From assembly GCA_027038965.1 (NCBI GenBank), contig JALWFG010000017.1, positions 1-40,000 on the forward strand: a stretch of 40,000 bases of DNA, read 5' to 3'. The notes beneath the pieces are model-generated. The model was given only the letters and a program-made list of their open reading frames with translations, did no database searches and was not told the DNA's origin. Numbering within the stretch: position 1 is the first letter of the stretch; the number at the start of each line of letters is the position of its first letter. The DNA is from Candidatus Desulfofervidaceae bacterium. GTDB lineage: Bacteria > Desulfobacterota > Desulfofervidia > Desulfofervidales > Desulfofervidaceae. This document shows positions 1 through 7,759 of the stretch, piece by piece. Position numbers and translations under genes: made by a program.

Positions 1-87
1 AAAATAAAAATATAAAAAAAATTAAAAAAAAAAAATTAAAAAAAAAGAAAAAAAAAAAAAATTTTTTTTTTTTTTTTTTTTTTTTTT
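1..87. repeat. A/T-only low-complexity run
   Basis: Positions 1-61 are almost only A with a few T and one G, followed by an unbroken run of 26 T at 62-87. The A block and T block could pair into a long hairpin. It may be a natural intergenic A/T tract, the terminator of a gene left of the window, or an artefact at the end of an assembled contig. The damaged gene immediately to its right makes the last option worth considering. No coding potential is seen. Confidence 0.6.
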
Positions 88-171
88 GACTTAATTTTAA
101 CATCTTTAGGTTTTTATTCCCTTAAAGAAAAAATGAGTGCAAAACTGCAACTTGTCCATATTTTAAACTAA

Positions 172-569
172 AGAGGAGAGTCCCAAGAAAAGGTTGCTTC
201 AGGAAGGGAAACCATTCTCATTGCTGAAGATGAGGACACCCTTAGGGAGCTTATGAAGGACGTGCTTACCGATTTGGGGTATAAAGTATATCTCGCCGAA
301 GACGGTGAAAAGACATTTCAGATGTTTAAAAAATATCAAAAAGAAATAAGCCTTGTAATTTTGGACTTGGAGCTCTCCAAGATGGACGGATATAAAGTAT
401 GTGAAAAGATAAAAAAATCGCAAAAGACAAACAATGTCTTTTTATCAGTGGATACAGCCCCAAACAAGTTCATGAAAATTTTGTTTTAAAATCAAATATA
501 GAACTTTTCCAAAAGCCCTTTAGTCTTCACTTGTTAGCAAGCAAGGTTAGAGAAATTTTAGATGCTTAA
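172..569 (+). pseudogene. Response-regulator receiver (REC) domain, frameshifted and lacking a start
   Basis: The open frame begins after a TAA at 169-171 and encodes a typical receiver N-terminus (ETILIAEDEDTLRELM), with the acidic pair and the phospho-acceptor Asp in VILDLELSKMDG. The frame ends at a TAA at 487-489. The C-terminal half continues in the other frame from about 440: LFISGYSPKQ, then FQKPF with the conserved Lys, then KVREILDA and a TAA at 567-569. Restoring one base near 435-440 (around gtcttttt) rebuilds a complete receiver of about 120 residues with all signature residues. No ATG, GTG or TTG lies in frame upstream of the ATG at 253, which would delete the first strand and acidic pair. 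It may be the tail of a hybrid histidine kinase or a decayed response regulator. A sequencing error is possible. Confidence 0.7.
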
Positions 570-672
570 TTGGCAAACTGGACCTCTAATTAAAGCCAGG
601 AAAAGTCCATCCTCACCTTGCTAAAAGTCTTTTAATATGTTATTTAGCCCACTGTTTTTAAGGGGCAAAGAT

Positions 673-1953
673 ATGGTAGAAATTAGAGAATTTAGAGGAG
701 TTATTTATAATCCAAAGAAGGTTAGAATTGAAGAGGTTGTTAGTCCTCCTTATGATGTTATTTCTGAAGAGGGACGGAATGCCTTGGCCCAAAGAAACCC
801 TTACAATATTGTGCGCCTTATTTTGGGCAAAGAAGATGGTTGGACACAGGAGGCAGCCTCCATTTATCAAAATTGGCTTCAGGAAGGGGTTTTGATTCGA
901 GATGATAGGGAGGCTATTTACCCTTATTACATGGCCTACACTACCTTTGGGGTAAAAAAAGAGCAGAGAGGTTTCATTGCTAGGGTAAAGGTAGAACCAT
1001 TTGACAAAGGGGTTATTTTGCCTCATGAAAAAACCTTCTCAAAAACTGTCTCTGAGAGGCTTTCCTTATTAAAGGCCTCCCAAGCAAATTTTAGCCAAGT
1101 TTATGGGGCCTATGATGACCCTCAAAATGAGGTGTTTTCCCTTTTGGAACCAGTTATAAGTCAACTAAAGCCCTTGATATGCGTGGAATACAAAGGGGTA
1201 GTTCATAAGCTTTGGCGTCTGACTGACAAGGATATAATTTCAAACCTAAGACGATTGATGGTATCTAAAAAAGTAATCATCGCCGATGGGCACCACCGCT
1301 ACCGTACTGCCCTCGCTTATAAAGAAGAGATGAGAAAGAGGTATCCTAATGCCCCTTCCACGGCACCATTTAACTATGTTTCCATGTATTTAACCAATTT
1401 GGATGATGACCAACTTACGATTTTGCCAATTCATCGTTTATTGCCAGATAATTCTTGGCCTCAGTTTTCATTCCCTGAATTTCTTGAAATGATAAAATTA
1501 CACTTTGATATTAAAAAATATGCCAATGAGTCCGAATTTTGGCAGGAATTGAGGTCCTTTACCAATAAAAGGGTGGCCATCGGTTGCTATAGTAGTGATA
1601 ATAAAGAGAATTTTTATCTTCTCCTGTTGAAGGATATGAATTGGGACTCTCATCTCCCTGAAGTTTTAAAAAAATTGGATGTTAAGGTTTTGACAAAAAT
1701 TATCTTTAAACAAATTTTGGGACTCAAAGAAGAGAAGTTGAACGAAGAGGGCTTTATTCATTATGTATATGACGATGCACAAGCCACATCTTTGATACGC
1801 CAAGGCCAGTTTAGCCTGGCTTTTTTGTTAAATCCTACCACTCCCCAACAGCTAAAACAAGTGGTGCTTTCTTCATATCTTATGCCTCGTAAGTCTACCT
1901 GTTTTTATCCAAAACTACTGACAGGTTTAGTGATTAATGATCTTCGCGAATAA
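673..1953 (+). CDS. DUF1015 family protein
   Basis: A protein of 426 residues with the layout of the DUF1015 family: an N-terminal FRGVIYNP/SPPYDVI segment (about residues 8-35), a central EKTFS segment and the signature ADGHHRYRTAL near residue 203-213. The biochemical role of this family is not established. An ATG lies 36 bases upstream at 637, but the ATG at 673 is preceded by AAGGGGC and begins at the family's usual MVEIREFRG, so I chose it. The trmN6-like gene follows after 2 bases, indicating one transcript. The gene is intact. Confidence 0.85.
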   Translation: MVEIREFRGVIYNPKKVRIEEVVSPPYDVISEEGRNALAQRNPYNIVRLILGKEDGWTQEAASIYQNWLQEGVLIRDDREAIYPYYMAYTTFGVKKEQRGFIARVKVEPFDKGVILPHEKTFSKTVSERLSLLKASQANFSQVYGAYDDPQNEVFSLLEPVISQLKPLICVEYKGVVHKLWRLTDKDIISNLRRLMVSKKVIIADGHHRYRTALAYKEEMRKRYPNAPSTAPFNYVSMYLTNLDDDQLTILPIHRLLPDNSWPQFSFPEFLEMIKLHFDIKKYANESEFWQELRSFTNKRVAIGCYSSDNKENFYLLLLKDMNWDSHLPEVLKKLDVKVLTKIIFKQILGLKEEKLNEEGFIHYVYDDAQATSLIRQGQFSLAFLLNPTTPQQLKQVVLSSYLMPRKSTCFYPKLLTGLVINDLRE

Positions 1954-1955
1954 TC

Positions 1956-2684
1956 ATGGAGGAAAAGGAATATACCCTGGACATTTTGGCGGGGGGTAAA
2001 ATAAGACTTTTTCAAAGCTTAAAGGGGTATCGATGTGCCATAGATGCCTTTCTCCTAGCTCATTTTGTAAGGTTAAAAAAAAAGGAATGGGTGCTGGAAT
2101 TGGGGACAGGCAACGGAATTGTTGCCTTATTGCTAGCCCTAAAACATGCTTATATAGCCAAGGTAATTGGGATAGAAATTCAAACTTCTTTGGCTCAATT
2201 GGCCCAAAAAAACGTTAGAGCAAACCATCTTGAAGATTTAATAAACGTTATTCAGGCGGATATGAAGGATGTTCCCTGGCTATTTCCCCAAAAGAAATTT
2301 GATGTGGTGGTGAGTAATCCGCCGTATTATTCTTTGGGTGCCGGAAGGATAAATCCAATTTGGGAAAGGGCTGTTGCCAGGCATGAAATAAAGGCCTCGG
2401 TGATTGAGGTGACAGAGGTTTCCCAAAAGGTATTAAAAAAGAGAGGGAGGCTATATCTCATTTATCCTGCTTCCCGGGTAGGGAAGTTAGTAACAATTCT
2501 TGAATCCTTTAAAATGGTGCCCAAAAGGCTACGCTTTGTTTATCCCTTCCAAAATAGTCAGGCAAATTTTGTTTTAGTAGAGGCCATAAAAGAAGGAGGA
2601 GCAGAGACGCTTGTTTTACCTCCGCTTATCATTTATAAAGAGAAGGGAAAGTATACCTCAGAAGTGGCCGAATACTACAAATAG
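1956..2684 (+). CDS. trmN6: tRNA1(Val) (adenine(37)-N6)-methyltransferase-like protein
   Basis: A SAM-dependent methyltransferase of 242 residues. The N-terminal substrate segment (TLDILAGGKIRLFQ, then GYRCAIDAFLLAHF) is characteristic of the TrmN6/YfiC group. SAM motif I is LELGTGNGIVALLLA near residue 48, and the catalytic motif SNPPYYS lies near residue 120, as expected for N6-adenine chemistry. In the characterised family the target is A37 of tRNA-Val; the substrate here is inferred. The start codon lies 2 bases after the DUF1015 stop and has no clear Shine-Dalgarno, so translation is probably coupled. PAC2 follows 8 bases later. Confidence 0.8.
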   Translation: MEEKEYTLDILAGGKIRLFQSLKGYRCAIDAFLLAHFVRLKKKEWVLELGTGNGIVALLLALKHAYIAKVIGIEIQTSLAQLAQKNVRANHLEDLINVIQADMKDVPWLFPQKKFDVVVSNPPYYSLGAGRINPIWERAVARHEIKASVIEVTEVSQKVLKKRGRLYLIYPASRVGKLVTILESFKMVPKRLRFVYPFQNSQANFVLVEAIKEGGAETLVLPPLIIYKEKGKYTSEVAEYYK

Positions 2685-2692
2685 GAGGTATT

Positions 2693-3460
2693 ATGCATTT
2701 AAGCGTTGAGGTATTTGAAGAAGGTTTTGACACCCCGATCTTGTTTGCTTGTTGGCCTGGAATGGGATATGTTGCCTTAAGTGTAGGGAAGTATCTTAAA
2801 GAACATCTAGGGGGGCGAAAAGTGGCCCAAATTCCCTCAGATGAGTTGTTTCAGTTACCTGGAATTTCGGTAAATGCAGGTTTAATTGAACCCATATTTG
2901 TTCCCAAAAATGAATTTTATTACTGTCAGGTAGAGGACAAATCTATGCTTGTTTTTATTGGTGAAGCCCAGCCTGTGCCAGGCAAAGAATACGTATTGGC
3001 AGAGGCTATTTTGGATTTTGCCCGTAAACACGGGGTAAAAAAGGTCTTTACTGCCGCAGCCATGCCCATGGAAATAAGCCACAAAGATAAACCTTCGGTT
3101 TGGACCGTGGCCTCCAGCAGCGAATTGATTGATTTACTAAACCAATATGACTTTCATCCCATGAAAAGGGGATCCATTAGTGGAATGAATGGCTCTCTAC
3201 TGGGAGTAGGTAAAGAGATGGGATTTGAGTGTATTTGTCTTTTGGGAGAAATTCCCTTTTATACCGTTCAAATAGAGAACCCTAAGGCCACAAAGGCAAT
3301 TATAGAGGCATTCTCTATCTTGAGTGACATAAGGGTTTCTACCGAAGAATTGGATGAGTTAAGTCAATACATGGAGAACGAAGTTGATGAATATCTTAAA
3401 GCCGTCCAGGAAAAGGGCCAACAATTGGCCAAACCCAAAGGTTCTGAGACCTTACATTAA
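2693..3460 (+). CDS. PAC2 family protein
   Basis: A protein of 255 residues with the PAC2 fold signature: an early PILFACWPGMGYVAL motif (about residues 15-29), then SVGKYLKEHL, QLPGISVNAG, and the conserved GSISGMNGSLLG near residues 160-171. PAC2 proteins are related to proteasome-assembly chaperones; bacterial members have no established function. The C-terminal 50 residues are acidic and probably helical. A strong AGGAGGT precedes the ATG. It is the last gene of the DUF1015-trmN6-PAC2 cluster. Confidence 0.8.
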   Translation: MHLSVEVFEEGFDTPILFACWPGMGYVALSVGKYLKEHLGGRKVAQIPSDELFQLPGISVNAGLIEPIFVPKNEFYYCQVEDKSMLVFIGEAQPVPGKEYVLAEAILDFARKHGVKKVFTAAAMPMEISHKDKPSVWTVASSSELIDLLNQYDFHPMKRGSISGMNGSLLGVGKEMGFECICLLGEIPFYTVQIENPKATKAIIEAFSILSDIRVSTEELDELSQYMENEVDEYLKAVQEKGQQLAKPKGSETLH

Positions 3461-3581
3461 CTTTATAAGTTCTGTCTTTATTCCCATTTGGGCTATCCAC
3501 CCAGTTAAACCAGTTCCAGCTTGAAGCAGAACAGAATAGAAAGGCCTTGTCTTTAAGTTAGATTATTGTTATCTTTGTCAT

Positions 3582-4886
3582 ATGCAAATAGAAGTTGAAA
3601 AGATTGTCTTTGGGGGATGGGGGTTAGGCCGATTGAATGGCAAGGCCGTCTTTGTGCCCTATGTACTCCCCGGCGAAGTGGTAGAGATAGAATTGTCTTT
3701 GACCAAAAGGGATTATGCCTTTGCCAAGCTTAAAAGGATAGTTTCTCCTTCTCCGGATAGACAAGAACCCAAATGTCCCCATTTTGGAACTTGTGGGGGA
3801 TGCGATTATCAACATATTCCTTATACCCTCCAGCTTGAATTTAAACAGCAACAAATAAGGGAAGAGTTGCGGCGTCTTCCTGAAATAAACATAGATTCAC
3901 TCATTTGTCCTATTATTCCTTCTTCCCAACCATTTGCTTATCGAAATCGCTTAAAACTCCGTGTTAAAAGGGAGGGGTATACCGTCAAACTTGGAACATA
4001 TAAAAAAAATACCAGAAGCTTTACCCCTATAAAAACCTGTCCAGTAGCGGAGCCTCTCATTCAAGAGATGTTAATCCCCTTAGAGGAGGTTTTGACTCAG
4101 CATGCAGCTATAGCCCAACAACTTACTGCAATAGAGCTTTTTTCGAGTAAAGATGAAAACAGAGGGTTCATTGTTTTTAAAACCTTAGTAGAAGTAAACA
4201 AAAAACATCTGGTAAAAATGGCCGAGACAATTATGACCGTTTTGCCATCCTTAAAAGATGTTCTTTATGAAAATCCAGCCTTTGTTTATCCCCGGTCCCT
4301 TTTTGATAAGGGGTATACTCAGAGCGGACTAATTTTCAAAATAGATGGGAACCTCCTTTTGCGTTATCCAGGGACCTTTTTTCAAGTAAATACAGACCAA
4401 AATAGGGAGTTGATAAAGATAGTTACAGCACTGGCTGATATTACTTCTCAAGATTCAGTCTTGGAACTTTATGCAGGCATTGGCAATCTTTCTTTATCCT
4501 TGGCCAAGAAGGCAAAGAGGCTTGTAGGACTTGAAATGAACGCCTTGGCGGTGAAAAATGCCAATTATAATGCTCAAAGAAATAAAGCTAGGGCAGTTTT
4601 TAAACGATTGGATGTGGAAACTGAATTAGAAGAATTCTTAAAAGAAGATAACCTTTTTGAACTTCTTGTGGTTGATCCCCCTCGCACAGGTTGCATTCGG
4701 GCCCTTAAGACCTGTTTAGGTTTGCTTCAACCCAGAAAGATTGTTTACATCTCATGTCATCCAGCTACTCTGACTCGAGACCTAAGATTTATTTTAAATC
4801 AAGGGTATAAAATTGAGTCTATTCAGCCTTTAGATATGTTTCCTCAGACTCACCACCTAGAGACTGTAGCCGTTTTAACCCAATAG
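3582..4886 (+). CDS. rlmD: RlmD/TrmA-family RNA uracil-C5 methyltransferase
   Basis: A protein of 434 residues that methylates a uracil at C5 using SAM; 23S rRNA U1939 is the target for RlmD, inferred here. The order is an N-terminal TRAM RNA-binding domain (about residues 1-55, IVFGGWGLGRLNGKAVFVP), a four-Cys iron-sulfur site (CPHFGTCGGC near residues 66-75 and a later KTCPV), then the Rossmann methyltransferase with LELYAGIGNLSLSLA. The VVDPPRTGC motif and the catalytic-nucleophile motif YISCHPATLTRDL are intact. The 2Fe/4Fe cluster places it with RumA-type rather than TrmA proteins. Transcription is probably separate from PAC2, since a 121-base gap intervenes. No good Shine-Dalgarno is visible. 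Confidence 0.88.
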   Translation: MQIEVEKIVFGGWGLGRLNGKAVFVPYVLPGEVVEIELSLTKRDYAFAKLKRIVSPSPDRQEPKCPHFGTCGGCDYQHIPYTLQLEFKQQQIREELRRLPEINIDSLICPIIPSSQPFAYRNRLKLRVKREGYTVKLGTYKKNTRSFTPIKTCPVAEPLIQEMLIPLEEVLTQHAAIAQQLTAIELFSSKDENRGFIVFKTLVEVNKKHLVKMAETIMTVLPSLKDVLYENPAFVYPRSLFDKGYTQSGLIFKIDGNLLLRYPGTFFQVNTDQNRELIKIVTALADITSQDSVLELYAGIGNLSLSLAKKAKRLVGLEMNALAVKNANYNAQRNKARAVFKRLDVETELEEFLKEDNLFELLVVDPPRTGCIRALKTCLGLLQPRKIVYISCHPATLTRDLRFILNQGYKIESIQPLDMFPQTHHLETVAVLTQ

Positions 4887-4925
4887 ACAAATGTTGTTTC
4901 CCCTAAATGAGACTGTTTCCCAAAG

Positions 4926-4960
4926 TCCACCTTCACTATCCACCATCAACTAAATTACCA
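4926..4960. repeat. Degenerate 7-bp-period intergenic repeat (copy 1)
   Basis: The stretch splits into heptads TCCACCT, TCACTAT, CCACCAT, CAACTAA, ATTACCA. It belongs to the same degenerate heptad family seen at 5151, 6967 and 8584. It lies between rlmD and the tRNA-Leu promoter. Confidence 0.5.
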
Positions 4961-4965
4961 GGGGT

Positions 4966-4994
4966 TTGACAGTTAAAAAAATATCATTTATAAT
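4966..4994 (+). promoter_or_regulatory. Consensus sigma-70 promoter for tRNA-Leu
   Basis: TTGACA at 4966-4971, a spacer of exactly 17 bases and TATAAT at 4989-4994 match both consensus boxes perfectly. The predicted start, near 5001, leaves a short leader before the tRNA at 5014. A fully consensus promoter fits the high expression of a stable RNA gene. Confidence 0.85.
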
Positions 4995-5013
4995 TACTTT
5001 ACTTCATTTAAGT

Positions 5014-5100
5014 GCCGGAGTGGTGGAATGGCAGACACGGGGGACTCAAAATCCCCTGGGCATCAGGCCCGTGTGGGTTCAAATCCCACCTCCGGCACCA
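5014..5100 (+). tRNA. tRNA-Leu (anticodon CAA)
   Basis: An 87-base class II tRNA. The acceptor stem pairs GCCGGAG with CTCCGGC, the anticodon loop is CTCAAAA with anticodon CAA (reads UUG), a long variable arm follows, the T arm is GTGGGTTCAAATCCCAC, and the 3' end is A then an encoded CCA. Eight T residues follow directly at 5101-5108 and may serve as a terminator tract. Confidence 0.96.
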
Positions 5101-5598
5101 TTTTTTTTACCCTTATAAATTCTGCAAGTTCCATTTTTTCTTGTTTTTTACTACCTGCTACCTGCTAAAGGATTTTTCTTAAAAATCAAAATGATATCTA
5201 TGGGTTTTGAGGTTCATTTTGGGGGCTTGTTCCATCTCTTTGCTTTAAAGTTTGCCAACTTTTAGGGAATTTTTATTTAAAAAATTGGGTTCTTCCCAAA
5301 ATAAGTTAAGAAGAAAAGGGAAGTTTTCATCAGGTAAGCTGTTTTGGTTTGAAATGAAAAGAAAAAAAGAGGAAAAAAAAGTTCTTTAAAGAATAGGATA
5401 CGAAAGAAATATTATTTGATTACAAGTTTCGTTAAACCTAATCTTTTGAACTGTTTAGAAATGTGGTTTTTAAGGCCTCTTAGAGCCAATAGCCGTTCAT
5501 TTGAAGCAAATAGGAAAAGATTAGATACCCTGATAAGCTAAGTGAAGACAGATAACGTCTTTTGACAATTTCTATGGTTCAAGCTAAAAGAGGTGACC
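5101..5598. other. AT-rich intergenic region upstream of dnaA
   Basis: About 500 bases with no convincing gene. It holds the T tract after the tRNA, a heptad repeat at 5151-5171 and A/G-rich stretches around 5350-5380. Two promoter-like pairs are present: TTGATT (5416-5421) with TAATCT (5439-5444), and TTGACA (5562-5567) with TAAAAG (5585-5590), each with 17-base spacing. The second would start transcription almost at the dnaA start codon. I searched by eye for TTATCCACA-type DnaA boxes and found none, so it is not called an origin. Confidence 0.5.
5151..5171. repeat. Heptad repeat (copy 2)
   Basis: CTACCTG occurs twice in tandem (5151-5157 and 5158-5164), followed by the related CTAAAGG. 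It has the same 7-base period as the other intergenic repeats nearby. Confidence 0.5.
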
Positions 5599-6969
5599 AT
5601 GAGAGGAGGGAGTGGTTTGGAACAAGAATGGGAAAAGGTGTGCAATTATTTATCAGACGTGGTACCTTCCAATTTTTACCAATTTTGGATAAAGCCGCTT
5701 AAAGTAATAGAAATAAAAGAAAATCAGGTGGTCATGGGATGTCCTAATACCTTTATCCGAGACTGGATTAAGGAACATTTTATCCACTATTTAAAAGAAG
5801 CTTGGCATAAATTTAGGCCTCAATGTGCCCAAATAGTATTAAAGGTCATTTCAGATAATAACCAGTCAGGGAAAGTGAAGAGGGCTTCCGAAAAACTCAA
5901 AAGGGGTGTTTGGATTCAACCTCCTCTTCCCTTATCTTTCCCTCGCCCTCGCTTTTGTAAACGATTTACTTTTGAAGAGTTTGTGGTAGGGAAAACTAAT
6001 GCCTATGCTTATTCTGCTAGTAAGCATTTAGCCTCTGGTGAAATCTATCAACCTCTTTACCTCTATTCTGATACCGGGTTGGGCAAAAGCCACCTTTCCC
6101 AAGCAGTAGGGAACTTTTTATTGACAAATAACAGGAATTTGAGGATTTGCTACCTTACTACTGAGGAATTTACAAACGAAATGGTTAGGGCCTTAAAAAC
6201 AAATTATATAGAAGAATTTAAGAAAAAATATCGGGATGAATGTGATGTGCTTATTCTAGAAAATATCCATTTCTTAAGTGGAAAGGAAAAGATTCAAACT
6301 GAGCTGGCCTATACCCTAGATATTTTATTAGAGGCTCAAAGGAAGGTAGTATTTACTAGCCTTACTCCCCCTCAGAAAATTCCTGCCCTTAAAAGGGAAC
6401 TGAGGTCTAGAATTGAAAGCGGCCTTTTTGCCTTTATAAATCCGCCTGATGAAGAGACCCGCTTTAATATTCTCCGAAAGAAGGCCCAGAAAAGTGCGGT
6501 AAAAATTCCCCAAAAGGTCATTCAACATTTAGCAGCCAAGATAGAAGGCGATGTAAGAAGACTTGAAAGTGCCTTAAAAAACGTCATTGCCAGATCTATA
6601 GTCCAAAAGAGGCCCATAGACTTAGATTTGGCTGATGAAGTTCTTTCTTTTTTTATAGAAACACATCCGCCCCTCAGCCTAAGCATGATAAAAAATACTA
6701 TTTGTGCTTATTACAATCTAACCCCTGATGACTTGATTTCAAAATCTAGGAAAAGACAAATTGCCCAGCCCAGAAAGGTGGCTATTTATTTGGCCAAAAA
6801 TCTCTTAAATATGCCTTTAGCAGAAATTGGCAAACACTTTAATCGGCATCATGCCACGATTATTAGTATTCTTAACTCAGCAGAGAAGGAAATTAGGAGA
6901 AATGCCCCCTTAGCTAAAGAAATTGCCTTTATTTCAGAAAAGATAAAATCGCAGATTTCTCTTCCCTAA
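5599..6969 (+). CDS. dnaA: DnaA-family replication initiator, divergent
   Basis: A protein of 456 residues with DnaA architecture: domain I (about residues 6-70, FYQFWIKPLKVIEI), a short linker, the AAA+ domain III from RFTFEEFVVGKTNAYAY, and domain IV with SKSRKRQIAQPRKVAIYLAK. Walker A is SDTGLGKSHL. The arginine-finger region (LKRELRSRIESGL) and sensor II arginines (EGDVRRLESAL) are present. Walker B reads CDVLILENIHFLSG where most DnaA proteins have two Asp, sensor I is FTSLTPP rather than TSDRPP, and the usual GGRDHTTV DNA-recognition motif is FNRHHATI. It could be the main initiator of an unusual lineage or a second paralogue; no dnaN adjoins it. A GTG lies in frame at 5593, but AGAGG sits 5 bases before the ATG at 5599. 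Confidence 0.85.
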   Translation: MRGGSGLEQEWEKVCNYLSDVVPSNFYQFWIKPLKVIEIKENQVVMGCPNTFIRDWIKEHFIHYLKEAWHKFRPQCAQIVLKVISDNNQSGKVKRASEKLKRGVWIQPPLPLSFPRPRFCKRFTFEEFVVGKTNAYAYSASKHLASGEIYQPLYLYSDTGLGKSHLSQAVGNFLLTNNRNLRICYLTTEEFTNEMVRALKTNYIEEFKKKYRDECDVLILENIHFLSGKEKIQTELAYTLDILLEAQRKVVFTSLTPPQKIPALKRELRSRIESGLFAFINPPDEETRFNILRKKAQKSAVKIPQKVIQHLAAKIEGDVRRLESALKNVIARSIVQKRPIDLDLADEVLSFFIETHPPLSLSMIKNTICAYYNLTPDDLISKSRKRQIAQPRKVAIYLAKNLLNMPLAEIGKHFNRHHATIISILNSAEKEIRRNAPLAKEIAFISEKIKSQISLP

Positions 6970-7015
6970 CCTTTGACCACTAACTTTTAACCATTTGCCA
7001 TTTTGACTCTTGACG
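6967..7015. repeat. Heptad repeat (copy 3, seven units)
   Basis: The gap after dnaA splits into seven heptads: TAACCTT, TGACCAC, TAACTTT, TAACCAT, TTGCCAT, TTTGACT, CTTGACG. This is the longest and clearest member of the family. It overlaps the stop codon of dnaA and a likely promoter for the next gene. Confidence 0.6.
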
Positions 7016-7030
7016 GAAGTAGAGTTTATA
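7003..7030 (+). promoter_or_regulatory. Putative promoter of the selenoprotein mvhD gene
   Basis: TTGACT (7003-7008), a 16-base spacer and TTTATA (7025-7030). An alternative pairing is TTGACG (7010-7015) with TCATAA after 17 bases. Either gives a short leader carrying the strong Shine-Dalgarno AAAGGAGGTGG before the ATG at 7088. Confidence 0.4.
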
Positions 7031-7087
7031 TGTCATAAATGGTAGCGTCTTAAATTGGGATGTGAATTTTGAAAGGAGGTGGAATAA

Positions 7088-7504
7088 ATGGCTGAAGAAT
7101 TTGAACCTATTATTATTGGTTTTCTTTGCAATTGGTGTGCTTATGCCGGTGCTGATTTGGCAGGCACCTCTCGGATTCAGTATCCACCAAATATTCGAAT
7201 TATTAGGGTGATGTGTTCAGGAATGGTTCATCCCAATCTGGTTATTGAGGCCCTTACTAAAGGGGCAGATGGAGTTTTGGTAGCTGGCTGACACCTTGGC
7301 GAATGTCATTACCTGGAAGGTAATAAAAGGGCACAAGATAGAGCCGAGGCCATTCAGTTAATGTTAGAAGACTTTGGCCTCGAACCAGAAAGATTCCGTT
7401 TAGAATGGATTTCCGCAGCCGAAGGAGAGAAGTTTGCTAAAGTAGTTGAAGAAATGACCCAGACGTTGAAGGAATTGGGGCCTAGTCCTTATAGGGCGGG
7501 CTAG
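7088..7504 (+). CDS. mvhD: MvhD-type hydrogenase/heterodisulfide reductase iron-sulfur subunit, selenoprotein (Sec68)
   Basis: The gene is read through an in-frame UGA at 7289-7291 to the TAG at 7502-7504, giving 138 residues with selenocysteine at 68. Family features run across the [19 protein letters not shown] (CxxC, residues 14 and 17), VMCSGMVHP (Cys43), then GVLVAG-Sec-HLGECHY (Cys73) and GNKRAQDRA. MvhD homologues carry a Cys at the Sec position, and the methanococcal VhuD is a known selenoprotein. MvhD passes electrons from hydrogenase to HdrA through a [2Fe-2S] cluster. A strong AAAGGAGGTGG precedes the ATG. Standard gene calling would stop at residue 67. No hdr or hydrogenase gene lies beside it, so its partners are encoded elsewhere. 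Confidence 0.93.
7304..7333 (+). promoter_or_regulatory. Putative bacterial SECIS hairpin
   Basis: A perfect 6-bp stem, ATTACC (7308-7313) with GGTAAT (7319-7324), carries the 5-base loop TGGAA and begins 16 bases after the UGA. A lower stem, TGTC (7304-7307) with GGCA (7330-7333), extends it across an internal bulge. Bacterial SECIS elements lie within the coding region just downstream of UGA, as here. SelB binding is inferred. Confidence 0.65.
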
Positions 7505-7540
7505 ATGAGGAGCCTAGCGAGCAAACTTTATGTTTTTAAA

Positions 7541-7571
7541 GGCCAGTTCTGTGTGTGGAACTGGCCTTTTT
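7541..7571 (+). terminator. Rho-independent terminator after mvhD
   Basis: A perfect 9-bp stem, GGCCAGTTC (7541-7549) with GAACTGGCC (7558-7566), has an 8-base loop TGTGTGTG and is followed by five T. It separates mvhD from the next operon. Confidence 0.9.
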
Positions 7572-7579
7572 AGGTGGTT

Positions 7580-7759
7580 ATGCGGCCGTTGAATAAATTT
7601 TTAATTAGACTTGTAGCTAGTATAATCGGAGCCGGTATTTTATTGCATTTTTTCCCTTTTTTGGGGAAACGCTATGCTATGTGGGCTATCTTGGCCATAT
7701 TTATTCTTTTTATGGCCTATGGACTTGAAACCTTGCACAACATTCGTTTCCGGAAATGA
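7580..7759 (+). CDS. Small two-helix membrane protein
   Basis: A protein of 59 residues not recognised as a named family. It has two hydrophobic segments (about residues 9-26 and 32-49, the second WAILAIFILFMAYGL) flanked by basic residues, and ends in RFRK. A GTG in frame at 7574 is an alternative start, and the AGGTGG overlapping it serves neither start well. Its stop overlaps the start of the downstream SAM hydroxide adenosyltransferase (ATGA), so the two are probably co-translated. Confidence 0.6.
   Translation: MRPLNKFLIRLVASIIGAGILLHFFPFLGKRYAMWAILAIFILFMAYGLETLHNIRFRK

Noticed and set aside
5101-5598. Possible replication origin upstream of dnaA
   Set aside because: AT-rich, but no DnaA-box-like sites were found on either strand and no dnaN/recF neighbours are present.
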